Source of the DNA: Cichorium intybus
Taxonomy: Eukaryota > Streptophyta > Magnoliopsida > Asterales > Asteraceae
Length of the DNA: 64,000 nucleotides
Assembly (NCBI GenBank): GCA_023525715.1
Contig: CM042015.1
Location: 91,090,750-91,154,749, forward strand
Direction of reading: 5' to 3'
Made by a program: the position numbers and the translations under genes. The notes below the pieces were generated by a model. It saw only the letters and a program-made list of their open reading frames with translations, ran no database searches and was not told the DNA's origin. Positions 54,025 to 64,000 of the stretch are shown piece by piece. The number at the start of each line of letters is the position of its first letter. Within the stretch, counting starts at the first letter, position 1.

Positions 54025-54742
54025 TATTGACAACACAACTACACTAATTAACAAAGCTAGGTGCTGCTAAGTCTGATAGAACATTCTCTATATGTCTGAC
54101 GATTTCGGTGAAGAATACGCTTTTGAACACGTCGTATATATGCTAAAGAAGTGGCAATGTTAGTATATTTAGCGACAATAATTTGGCCGCAACAATCATT
54201 CACGTAGCAAAAAAGGTTGACGTGTCAGCACCTTCGAACGACTTCTGCCATATCAAAGACATTGACGCACTTGGCATAGCAAGAGAAAGAGTTAACGACG
54301 AAAACTACGTGTTTGTTTTTTCCTGACGAATTGCATCGCAATATGAATTTTGCTACGGAAATTGACCATTTTCTCGGTATTTTCTTGTAACGATTCAGAT
54401 TCTCCCTTATCAGACATACGAGGAAGCGGTGGTTATATTTTTGTATAGCTTATTATTTATTTTATTTTTTGTAATTTTAGCATTTTAGAGACTAGTTATT
54501 TAAACTAGTCTAGCTACAATACAAATAGCTGGTCTTTTACATCTATATTTGGTATTTTATACCCGTCAAATGTCAATATATGGGAGATTAGTTTCTCTTC
54601 CTTCAAGGTCTCCTGTAATACAAACTCATTTAACCTCGTTCAATCAAACTTCTTTTTGTATCGTCGTTGAATTATTGCTCTCGTTGAATATTTTGGGGTT
54701 TATATATCTTAATTCAATCTCATATTGTTAAAACTCACGGAT
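54025..54742 (+). other. 3' flank of the GTPase gene
   Basis: Likely 3' UTR and downstream sequence; no further gene. I cannot fix a polyadenylation site. Confidence 0.4.
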
Positions 54743-54750
54743 AATATTCT

Positions 54751-55064
54751 CACGGGTGGACGCAGGATTTATCAATAGCCGTGGAACCGAATTTTTTTTC
54801 CGAGCTAATATAATAAGAAAAAAAAAATCCCGACCAAACATAATAACATAAAAACGTTTAAAAGAAAAAAAAATAAAAATAGCCGTGACATCGGATTTAT
54901 CAATAGCCATGACACCGAATCTTATAGGATTTACCAATAGCCGTGACACATTTTTTTCGCACCGTTGCACGCTATTAGAAAATAAAATAAAACCTTTTTT
55001 CCTCTACATACACGAATTTTAGCAGGTGTCCAACCCCTTGTGCACTACAATGAAACCGCCACTG
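54751..55064. mobile_element. hAT MITE, 314 bp
   Basis: Ends CACGGGTGGACGCAGG and TGAAACCGCCACTG are degenerate hAT termini. Flanks AATATTCT (54743-54750) and AATATTCA (55065-55072) form an 8-bp duplication. The interior repeats GATTTATCAATAGCCGTG(G/A) words about four times. Confidence 0.75.
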
Positions 55065-55706
55065 AATATTCATTCTCTAATATACACTACAGGCCATTGC
55101 ATTACCCAATATATATTCTACTACAATCTTATGCTGGTGTTTCCCAAATGTCGGATATATGTCTGCGGTAACATTATTTAGGCATACATCAAATGTTGTT
55201 ATTCTATGTTTTTTTCAAAGAGTACAGCCTCCAAAATTTATTTATTTTTTAAATAAATTAATTTAAATAAACATCAATATTAATTTAAATTAAAACATAA
55301 TATTTCATTAACTTAAAATGGAAAATTACATAAAACATACTAAAATTACATAAATAGGAAACTAAAATGTAACTAGGAAATTAAAAACTATAAATTATAT
55401 TTCGCTCGTATTTGAGTTTTGCCGTGATAATTTTCCCAAGAAAGATGACTCACGTCTTGCATTAACAATTGCATTTCTATTAGTCGGGCGTTTTGGCCAT
55501 ATGCTTATCCAAAGTCATACGTAAACTCACAAACTCCATCTTCATTTCTTGAAGTTGGTCCGAATGGGAGCTAGCCGAGAAATTTGAGGATGTCGTTTTC
55601 CCTTTTCATTTTACTCGATATCTACCCATTGGACGAGAAGGTGCTTCAACTTCTTCTACATCATCGTTAAGGTCGACTCTGAAATGACCATCTGAATGGG
55701 CGTTTC
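55065..55706. other. Non-coding, no gene seen
   Basis: A minus-strand coding-like stretch at about 55400-55640, with phrases such as FTYDFG and a Glu/Asp-rich piece, may be transposase debris, but I cannot identify it. Confidence 0.3.
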
Positions 55707-56329
55707 TATTGAATAAACAATGTAGATTATGTCTTCTTTGCTTGTTTAGAGACTTTATTTTAGGAGTTTTCTGTTTTGTTTCCTTCTTTTAATGGCTATT
55801 TAAAGCCGTGCAACCTCTGAATAAACTATCGAAGTATTGAGTGCGTTAGTATCTCTTTTTTTATTTTTGCTTAGACATAGACATCTGGTATCAGAGCTTG
55901 GTTGAGAGCACTAAAACATGAGAGAAGAGAAAGGCGGGGAGAGAGATGGCGAATGAGGGACAGAACTTGCTGAGCATTCCAAGATTTGATTGAGACTATG
56001 ATCATTGGCGGATGCTAATAGAGAATCTACTTTGATCAAAAGAGTGATGGCATCTTATTGACCTAATATTACAACGAACCAAAAGCGGGAGTTAGAGGGA
56101 CAAATGCACAAAAGACTGCAACAGCAGAACTGAAAATCAAAGATCTAAAGGTAAAGAATTATCTATCATCAACCATTGACAAGAGCATTTTGAAGACCAT
56201 ACTTCAGAAGGAGACGGGTCAAGATCTGTGGGAATTAATGAGGCGAAAGTACCGAGGAAGTTGAAGGGTACAAAGATCACAGTTTCAGGTACTTAGAAGG
56301 GAGTTTGAGATTCCTGAGATGAAATTGAC

Positions 56330-57350
56330 ACATCGTTTTTATTTCTTCTTTTTATAATCTATTTAGCACGTTTTATTTTATTTTTAGTATAATTCGCATG
56401 CATATTTTGTATTTTTATATTTTTATCATTCGGGGACACTTTCTAGTCTTTTTGTGTTTATATATAGATTTTATCAAACACTAGCGGGAGTGGAAAAATT
56501 AACGAATGCGGAATTTCGGAAACTCAGACCTTTTAGCGGGCTTGGACTTGAAGCAAGCATTTCGACCAAAAATGATGATTTAGGCTCATTTGGATTTACC
56601 TAGCCCAAGTGGGGGTCAAATTGGGTCAAAATCCGGGTTTAGACCAAAGAAGAAATGGACAAATACCCCTTTTTGCGAGTTGGACCGGATCAGACCCAAA
56701 TTAGGCTTTTTGTACTTTTGCATGACCCACGTGAATCCCTTTGTAATTTTGCACGACCCGCGCAAAATGTCCTGATGGGCATTTTTGTCATTTCAAGTGT
56801 GGGGCTACTATAAGGAGTATGGGAAAAGGGTTTTTCATCATCTTTCACACCATTTTCATCAGAATTTCGTGGGGAACACTTTGGAGAGCCTTGGAGAAGA
56901 TTTCTTGAAGCATTTTCTACATCTTTCTTCCCTTGGTTTGTAATTGTTGCTACACTTATGATTGGTACATTTCTTTACATTTTCATGATTGTTGTTCTAG
57001 CCATGCTTGGCTAGAACTCTTTATTATCAATATTTGGTGTAATCCATGAACAACTAGTTAGGGTTTTGAAAGATTTATAAGTATTTGGTTCTTAATCTAT
57101 GAATGCAACTTGTTTAAAATTCTAAGTTGTTCTTGTGTTCTTATTCATGAGTTTGGATGCTTGAATGATTATTGCCATTTGTTTTTCTAATTACGTAATC
57201 GATTTCTAAAACAAACTAGTGACAAATGATTTTTGTGGATGCTTATATTCATTTTTAAAATCATGGAGTTGTGTTTTTCAAGGAGAAATGTAAGCTTTTT
57301 GATTTCCTTTGAGTTTGGTGATTCTTAAATCTATATTGCTAGTCATTTTA
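56330..57350. mobile_element. Insertion inside the dead Copia element, possibly a solo LTR
   Basis: It separates the gag relic (ending near FEIPEMK) from the integrase relic. It is about 1 kb, with a leader-like region (GGGCTACTATAAGGAGTATG, 56801-56820) and an inverted word pair GTTCTAGCCA...TGGCTAGAAC at 56993-57018. No coding. Boundaries are approximate and the LTR label is an inference. Confidence 0.4.
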
Positions 57351-57354
57351 CTTG

Positions 57355-58640
57355 AGTTGGATGCTTCCAAACACATGTGGAGAAGGAAGGAAGCACAAGC
57401 ATACTCTGTCTTCAAAAAGACACGGGAGGTGAGGTCAATTCAAATGAGTTCGTTAAGCTTTACAATGAACAAGGAATTAACTGACAATTGAAGTCTTCAT
57501 ACACGCCTTAGCAAAACGGCATTGATGAGCGCAAAAATTGAACTATCATGAACATGGTACAAACGATGTTGGATGAGAAACTAATGCCAAAAGAATTTTG
57601 AGTGGAAGTAGCCAACTGGTGCATTCATATTCTTAATAGATGTCTAACAGCAGCTCTAGAAGAAAAAACTCCACAGTAAGCCTAGAACAACAACAAACCA
57701 ACAATAGAGTACTTTTAGGTCTTTGGCTGTTCAGTACACGTACGTGTTCCATGTCAAAAATGAGGTAAATTGGATAATAAAAGAAAACCACGCATAGTTA
57801 TTGGTGTTCGCAAAGAGTCTAAAGCATACAGGCTCATTGATCCTACAACCAAAAAAGTTTGTGTAAGCAGGGATGTCATATTTGAAGAAAACTTGGGCTG
57901 GAACTGGAATAAAAATGTTGAGGAGGTATGTTCAAATGTTCTCACATGGGGCGATATCAATGAGGAAGATAACATGGGCGCAACATCAAATGATAACTCA
58001 ATAAGCTCATCGAATGAATTAGAATCTTGTACTCCACCACAAAGGAAACATACGCACAAAAATGAACCAGGTTCAAATATTCCAGCAAAAGAAAGTATAC
58101 CAATAGGTAGGGGACGCCAAGCACCAACATGGATGACAGATTTTGTTTCTGGGGAAAATCTGACCGAGTTAGAAGAATTTGTCATGATGATGTCCGAAGA
58201 ATACCCTACAACCTTCCAAGAAGCTATTAAAAATAAAATGGAAGGAAGCAATGGGAAAAGAGATTGAGTGAATAAAAATAAATGGTAATCGGACGTTATG
58301 CACACTACCAAAAACTGCCAAGGCCATAAGAGTAAAATAGATTTTCAAAACCAAATTGAATGAGAAAAGGGAGATAAATAAGCATAAGACACGCTTAGTG
58401 ACAAAGGGGTACACACATGAATATGGAGTTGACTACACCGAATTATTTGACCCGATAGCACGACTAGACACCACCAGACTCATATGGTCATTATAGCAGA
58501 AAACACGTAGGAGGTATTGCAATTAGATGTTAAAAGTGCATTTCTTTTGGGAAAATTTGAGGAAGAAGTTTATGTGCAACAACCCATTGGATTCCAGAAA
58601 TGTACTTATAGAGCTTAGGTTTAATAACACAAAAAGCATT
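57355..58640 (+). pseudogene. Copia integrase C-terminal and RT fragments
   Basis: The frames show KEAQAYSVFKKTREV (integrase core, usually EAFxxFKxFK), NMVQTMLDEKLMPKEF (usually RxMLxxKxLPKxFW), VFGCSVHVRVP, then a continuous 165-aa stretch (57770-58267) with RIVIGVRKESKAYRLIDPTT and KVCVSRDVIFEE, the conserved GYxxxSKAYRLYDP...SRDVxFDE. Later LDVKSAFLLGKFEEEVYVQQ and GFQ belong to the RT. Stops throughout make it inactive. Confidence 0.85.
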
Positions 58641-59120
58641 TGTGATAAAGTGTGACAATAGCTCAACCATTCAGCTTTCAAATAACCCTGTGTTTCATGG
58701 CAAAGGTAAACTCATGGCAAAGGCAAATTAGGGATAGTGAGGCTCGTATATTGCAACATACAAAACCAAATTGTTGATACTATGACAAAACCGATTAAGG
58801 TGAAGTAGTTTGTCAAACTTAGAAATATGATCAGGTTGACTAAAACAGCAAATGTAAACTAATTGTTACCACAATTAGTTTAAATGATGGATTGAAGGGT
58901 TTAGCAAGTATTTACTTCCTTAAGCCTAGGTCGTTTTATTGAATAAACAACTTGTAGATGGAGGTCTTCTTTGCTTATTTTTAGAACCTTCATTTTAGGA
59001 GTTTTATGTTTTGTTTTCTTCTTTTAATGGCTATTTAAAGCTTTGCAACCTTTGAATAAATTATCAAAGTATTGAGTGCATCAAGAATTCTTTTCTTTTC
59101 TTTCTATTTTTTATTAGACA

Positions 59121-60560
59121 AATTCCGACGGCTAAAAGAGGGAGGAGAGAGAAACGATAAGTTCTTGTCGTTTGAGGTTGCCACCTTGTCCATGCCACTA
59201 ACGCGAGACGATATTTCCATTCAATCTAAGGTAGGATTAACTTTTGTTGTAAACTTGAGATTACATGTTTTCATACCTTCAAGCTTACAAAAGGAAATTG
59301 ACATTGTTGAGAATATTTGCATAAAACTCTATACGATATTTCCGGTCAATCCAAGAGCTTATTTAGATTTACTTAGTAAGACTAGGTTTAATTAAAGAAC
59401 TTGTTTTAATTAAACATCTTGGCACATAAAAGGATAGCAGTGCTTCTTAGTATCCTTTAGTATCAACTTAGAAAATTAATTGAGCTTGAGATCGAGCCAA
59501 ATTTAACTTGCATGTTAGGTGGAAAAAGAACTTGGAAACGGATCCATTTTATAATTAACAGTTAGTTCTTATACTCCATGTTTATTTCTTGGCTTGACAA
59601 TGTAACAACTTACAATGACACATGCAATAACTCAAACTCTAATGGAGTTCACCGTTCGAGGAGGCCAATTTTGAAGCGGTTCTCCGGGACGAGGAGGATG
59701 ATGAATATCCTTTGAAGGACAACACCCGAGTCTATCTGAAGATATTGATCACAGTGAGTCCATCTAAAACACATCGACTAGAAAGAAAAAACTAGCGAAT
59801 AAGAAGGTGGTGTAAGTTGTAAGGTTTTTGGTTATGTATAAATGCTATGTTTTCTATAAGGTTACTCTTGAATAATAATAATAATCGAAGCAATTGATGA
59901 GTACCTTGATGAGATCTTTGATGTACAATGATTTCCCATTTGGTACTTTCGTATTCGTTTTATAATTTGGATGTTTTTTGCCCAATAGATGTCATAGGTA
60001 AAAGGTACTAGAGACAAAGACTCGAGAAAGACTCTTTCCAAATGAGCGGATGATGGTTCACGAACACATTGTTACTAAATCTTTTTAGGATCATGATCTT
60101 GGAAGCATGCTTAAGGTTTATCTAAATTTTACAAAGTATATTTTGGTTTTTGTTTTATTATTTCTTTATGCAACCATAAACCCTATTATATATACATTAT
60201 TAAAAATATGGTTCATTCGCATTCGAAGTTTTAACATTTTAATATCTATCAAAGTTATTGAATAATCTCAGAAAAAATCCAAAGAAAAAATATTGTTCTA
60301 GTCGTTATTTGTCAACTCCGGTCATTTCCATTCCATGTTTTCCACATCATACACAACGTAAATAAACAATCACCTAAAGACACAACATAGTGGTAATTTT
60401 CATAAATTTGGAACAAAAGTTACCACCTCAATGATTCAAAAATCTTCATAACCAAGATTGTAATGTGTTATTATTTTTCATTACCGCCTACAATTACAAT
60501 AGTACCACAATTCGGATGACAATCAAAAACCGCTCATCAATCTTGTAAACTTGGTCAATT
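59121..60560. other. Intergenic between Copia relic and VOZ gene
   Basis: No gene that I recognise. A less AT-rich patch at 59640-59770 (GTTCGAGGAGGCC, GGACGAGGAGGATGATG) looks like an exon scrap but is too short to name. Confidence 0.4.
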
Positions 60561-60611
60561 TCGGGTCAACATTATGATATAATAAAGAAATAGAAAACGT
60601 TTTTCTTCCAA

Positions 60612-62694
60612 TTATGTTAAGTAGTAGCCACCAAGATCCTCAACAAGATAGTTAAATCCTGTGTTTCCTCCATAATCACCATCCAAAGTAGGTGTTGTTT
60701 GACTCAAATCAGGGTAAATAGTGGCACAACCTTTTCCTCTCCCTTTAAGCCTTCCCATTTGTTTATGAAGATTGATAAGTGAGTCATTAGCAATTTTTCC
60801 CTTTGGGCTCTTTTTTTTGTCAACAAGTTTAAGTTCAAGTCTATACAATGCACAAGTATCATACTTGTTGATTTCGTATTCGTAGAGGTGCCATTCGAGG
60901 AATTTCATTGGTTGTGGATCCATGTAGTAGGATCTTTTTAGCCATCCGGATTCATTTATCACTTGCTTTCTTGATTCATGCCAACCACGCCCGTTGTAAT
61001 CCGGGAGTGATCTTTGCTTTCTGTTTCCACTCTCGAATGCCCTTCGTGGTTTATCGAAAAATAACCATTCGCGTAATGTTTCTCCCTCAAAAACCGAGAG
61101 ATCAAAGAGCTCTGAAAAATGTTCGATGTTAGAAAGCGTATATAAAATAAGGACTCATTTGTTACACAGGACAGGACATGTACTGCGTCTGACGTGCATT
61201 GGACTAGGATTGATGTCAATGGGACAAAAATTGTAATCTTTTGTCCCACCTAAAAAGGTGAGATATGACTTGCCCTTGACCTCATATGTGCAAAAGACGT
61301 AAATGTCCTCCCCATCCTCGTCATCCAAAATAGCCCTGGAAAACTTGTCCAGTCCTGTCTAATCATGGGATAGGACTGAAGGAGACAAGACTGGACTGGA
61401 CAAGGTTTCCAGGGCTATTTTCGACAACGAGGATGAGGAGGTCATTTACGTCTTTTGCGCATATGAGAGATCAAGGACAAGTCATGTCTCACGTTTTTAG
61501 GTGGGACAAAAGATTACAATTTTTTTGTTTCATTGACATCAGTCCTAGTCCAATACATGCCAAATACATAGTACAACATGTTCTGTTTTAACAAAAGGAA
61601 CCTAAAGAACACTTGAGTGATAAAAAAAATAAAAAGGGAAAAAAGACGAGTGGGCTAACCTGGAGCATTCCATGGTGATTTTGCAGTGGCTGCCCCTTCA
61701 CACTCGGGAACACCAACAGTTTTCCCCTGTGCCTTGGCACTAAGTGCAGCAAAAAGCAAATTATCCTTCAACTCAATACCCTTAGGTCGTATGACAGGTG
61801 TCATGCCAGGCTGGCCTTCATTTTGAGCTATTGTAGCATGCAAACCACTACAATAATTGGTGCACCACCATTGAACCGGCCTCTCAGAACACCAGCCTTG
61901 AGCCGGTCTGGGACAGTCCCAAAGTGCACATTTTGGCCCCAAAAAAGCAGAAGGTGGAGGACAAATATTAGCCAGGTAGCCTGTGATTTGAGGTAAACCG
62001 TCTTCACCCCACATGCCATAAACCCCATCATTACAGTTTTGTTCAAATTCACGTGGCAAATCGAATGAAATATAATCAAATTGTGTATCTACGCCTGGAT
62101 TATGTACTCCTGTTGTGTTTATCCCAAAACAAGTATCTACCCCTTGTTCTTGACACATCTGAATTGCAAGAAAGTTCTTATATGTTTTACATTTGTGAGT
62201 GAATCTATTAGGTCATATAACTATATAAGAATTGAAAGAGAAAATATTCACCTTGTGGAAATTAGCATTTTGAGTGGCATTGTAGGAATCTGGATCAGGT
62301 TTTGGGGCAGCTAACCCACTGGTTGCATCATCTTCTTCATCATAGAGTTGCAGTAGCCTAGTTATGTCAGGAGAAAAAGAACCTAAGCTTGCACCCTGCA
62401 TCTAAATTCCAGATATTATAACAAGGCAATAATTACGTGATGGTGGAGAAGATAGATAGGTGTTGTTTTAACAGTATGACATACATGCTGTAAAGAAGGA
62501 GCAGGTGAAGGTTCGTTAAGTTCTTTCTTCCATTCTTTGAGCATCTGATGAACTTGTTCCTCCAGAACAACCATGTCGATGTTACGGCTCTCCTTCCTTG
62601 CAGATTGCAGATCCATGAACATGCCTTGAAGATCATCTACACGGTTCATGGCCCTATCTTTGAATATTCTGTGCGATTTTGTACCTCTCCTCAT
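60612..62694 (-). CDS. VOZ: VOZ transcription factor (vascular plant one zinc finger), 452 aa
   Basis: Four coding exons on the minus strand, 62694-62485, 62401-62252, 62158-61660 and 61111-60612, total 1359 bp with stop and join in phase through GT-AG sites. The N-terminus KSHRIFKDRAMNRVDDLQGM and ELNEPSPAPSLQ match VOZ domain A. CPPPSAFLGPKCALWDCPRP with Cys197, Cys202, Cys223 and His227 forms the VOZ zinc finger. KSPWNAPELFDLS, LREWLFFDKPRRAFESGNRK, RSLPDYNGRGWHESRKQ and KRSYYMDPQP follow, then EWHLYEYEINKYDTCALYRL, the NAC-like domain B. VOZ proteins are plant nuclear regulators that dimerise, bind GCGT(N)7ACGC, and link phytochrome B, flowering time and stress. The loop after PAQG is longer than usual and has two extra Cys. 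Length agrees with VOZ1/VOZ2 (about 450-490 aa). Confidence 0.93.
61158..61597. mobile_element. Fold-back (long inverted repeat) element in VOZ intron 3
   Basis: Two arms of about 200 bp are inverted copies of each other: TTGGACTAGGATTGATGTCA, TTTTGTCCCACCTAAAAA, AAAGACGTAAATG, CATCCTCGT and AAATAGCCCTGGAAA on the left return inverted on the right. A loop of about 20 bp lies near 61356-61376 (TCTAATCATGGGATAG). The ends TTTGTTACACAGGACAGGAC and CTGTTTTAACAAAAGG are less well matched. It fills most of the 548-bp intron. Transcribed on either strand it would form a long hairpin. Confidence 0.85.
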
Positions 62695-63165
62695 TCGAAG
62701 AAGAGAATAATATCACCTGACCTATCTCCCTCTCCTTCCACAGTCACCTGCTAAAAATCAACACCAAAACCATCCGATTTCAAAAAAAAGGCGATAAATC
62801 TACAGTAAAATCAAACACAGAACTCGCTGCAGTGATCGATGTACCAATCATCCGATCAAAATTCGGCAAAAGCGCCATGTGTTTCAGAATCAAACGACTA
62901 GAAATAAGTTGAAACGAACAGGAAGTCGAATCGAAAATCGCAAGTAAGAAATAACAAGACGTCCAGCAAAAGAAACAAAATTGAAACGAACTAGTGGAGA
63001 TTGGAAAAGTGGATTGAAAATTACCTGTTTTGATATTGGTGATCTGTATGAACTAGAGATCAAGCAAAAGTTTGGATCATAAAGAGAGAATTTGCTACCC
63101 TTCACCTCAAAGTGATCAAGTGCATCTCGGCGGCAAAAGTTCTTAGGGGAATATATATACGTCGA
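62695..63165 (-). promoter_or_regulatory. VOZ 5' leader with intron, and TATA box
   Basis: A donor CAG|GTAATTTTC at 63025/63024 and an acceptor TTTTTAG(CAG) at 62751-62748 suggest a leader intron of about 275 bp. A minus-strand TATATATA at about 63153-63160 (in GACGTATATATATTCCCC) fits a TATA box, giving a first exon of about 110 bp. A 5' UTR intron is common in plant regulators. Confidence 0.55.
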
Positions 63166-63169
63166 CCGA

Positions 63170-64000
63170 ACTGCTCTTTTAATATTCTTTTCAAACTTAA
63201 ATCAATTACAAAATTTTTAGTTATATCTATAAGACTACTTCTATTTTTATGTAAATAATATTGTTTTTAATTTTTTGTTTAGTATAAAATAATAACGTTT
63301 TTAACTTTTATAACTTTTAGTACTTTAGATGTAATTTGATTGTTTAACTTTAACCACATGTAACAACTCTGTTTTAGTAGCTTTCAGAATAAATATGATC
63401 TTAAAATGGACAAAAGTAAAAGAGAAATTGCATAAAACCACATTGTGCGCCTAAAAATGACTAAACGTATAAAAAAAATTCTGTATAAAGGTTACAAACT
63501 TTAATTTTTGCTTTTAAAAACATTATACCGTTGTTATGCTTTTGTATATATATGTTTATATTCTGTTGATCTACATTTCATTGTCGACTTTAACTTTGAT
63601 CTATAAATTTGATTTACTATATTTCAAGTCATGCAAGTTGAGAAAACGACAAAGATACAGTGAAATATATTTTTTTCTCCAACTGGTATTAGTCAATATA
63701 TGGAAAATACATAAGGGTGGGGGGAGTAGATCCCTCCCATCCCACTGAACTCACGCGCCACGTCAGCTTTTCTCTCTCCTCTCACTTCCATTTTCCCCAT
63801 CTTTCACCAATCTTTCACCAATCTTTCACCCATGGAACCAGTACCCACTGAACCCACTGAACCCACAATGCCACATCATATATTTGATATTTAAATTCAT
63901 TTATTAATTTAATAAATGATTTTTAATATTTAATTTAATATTATAAATAATGATAATATGCAATTAATAAAATAAAAATCACAAATAACATAAAATTAAA
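63170..64000. other. AT-rich spacer upstream of VOZ
   Basis: No gene. Small tandem words occur at 63798-63866: ATCTTTCACCA three times and ACTGAACCC repeats. GGGGGGAGTAGATCCCTCCC (63719-63738) next to ACGCGCCACGTCAGC may be the edge of a MITE or contain a promoter element; no partner end lies within the window. Confidence 0.4.

Larger units (their letters stand above)
55707..59120 (+). mobile_element. Dead Copia retrotransposon with both LTR remnants
   Basis: The left LTR piece 55707-55883 and right LTR 58852-59120 share ATTGAATAAACAA, GGAGTTTT, TTAATGGCTATTTAAAGC (a TATA-like core) and AAAGTATTGAGTGC/GAAGTATTGAGTGC. A PBS TGGTATCAGAGCTT (55886-55899) follows the left LTR. Next comes a gag start with LLSIPRFD and DHWRMLIENL, then integrase and RT fragments. 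Many stops and frameshifts interrupt it. The region 56340-57350 looks like a later insertion. Confidence 0.85.

Noticed and set aside
57754..58414. Minus-strand open frames of 185 and 81 aa
   Set aside because: They shadow the plus-strand Copia integrase frame at 57770-58267, whose motifs are recognisable.

Overview
This window is nuclear DNA from a eudicot plant. It is AT-rich and transposon-rich, holds many long (TA)n tracts, and its three intact-looking genes have plant-type introns and belong to plant families (a GDSL esterase/lipase, a RABA1-class small GTPase and a VOZ transcription factor). The mix of Copia LTRs, Helitrons, hAT, CACTA and MULE elements, plus a retroelement with CpG-dense LTRs, suggests Asteraceae (possibly lettuce-like), but I cannot prove the species from the sequence.

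Layout. 1-14,400: repeats only. Two related MULE-like elements (950-3969 and 8478-11062) each sit between (TA)n tracts; the second carries three spliced-looking exon pieces of an FKBP-type prolyl isomerase gene. Decayed Helitron ends, a last-exon relic of a GDSL gene (7160-7344) and decayed Copia pieces fill the rest. 13,370-21,895: a Helitron split by a young LTR retrotransposon (14,426-20,491) with 1391-bp LTRs, 5-bp target duplications and a shrunken interior. 21,930-38,360: Copia debris, then a dead GDSL esterase copy (22,818-29,119) whose introns hold two back-to-back Helitrons and a MULE, followed by CACTA, hAT and MULE insertions. 39,719-48,054: the intact GDSL paralogue, five exons, 355 aa, with a 5.8-kb intron 3 that contains a SAUR-carrying Pack-MULE and two hAT elements. 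48,055-53,000: LTR debris and a CACTA end. 53,003-54,024: RABA1-type GTPase. 54,751-59,120: a hAT MITE and a dead Copia element. 60,612-63,165: VOZ gene on the minus strand with a large fold-back element in an intron. 63,170-64,000: AT-rich spacer.

The genes do not form a pathway or operon: one is a probably secreted lipase-fold enzyme, one a membrane-traffic GTPase, one a nuclear regulator. The two GDSL copies share exons, introns and downstream DNA. That makes them natural empty-site controls for each other, and several insertion boundaries were fixed that way.

The most notable structures are the (TA)n-associated MULE group with captured host exons, the head-to-tail Helitron pairs joined by a TA dinucleotide, the loss of both catalytic blocks in the dead GDSL copy, and a lengthened zinc-finger loop in the VOZ protein. 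All similarity statements rest on reading motifs by eye; no database search was run.
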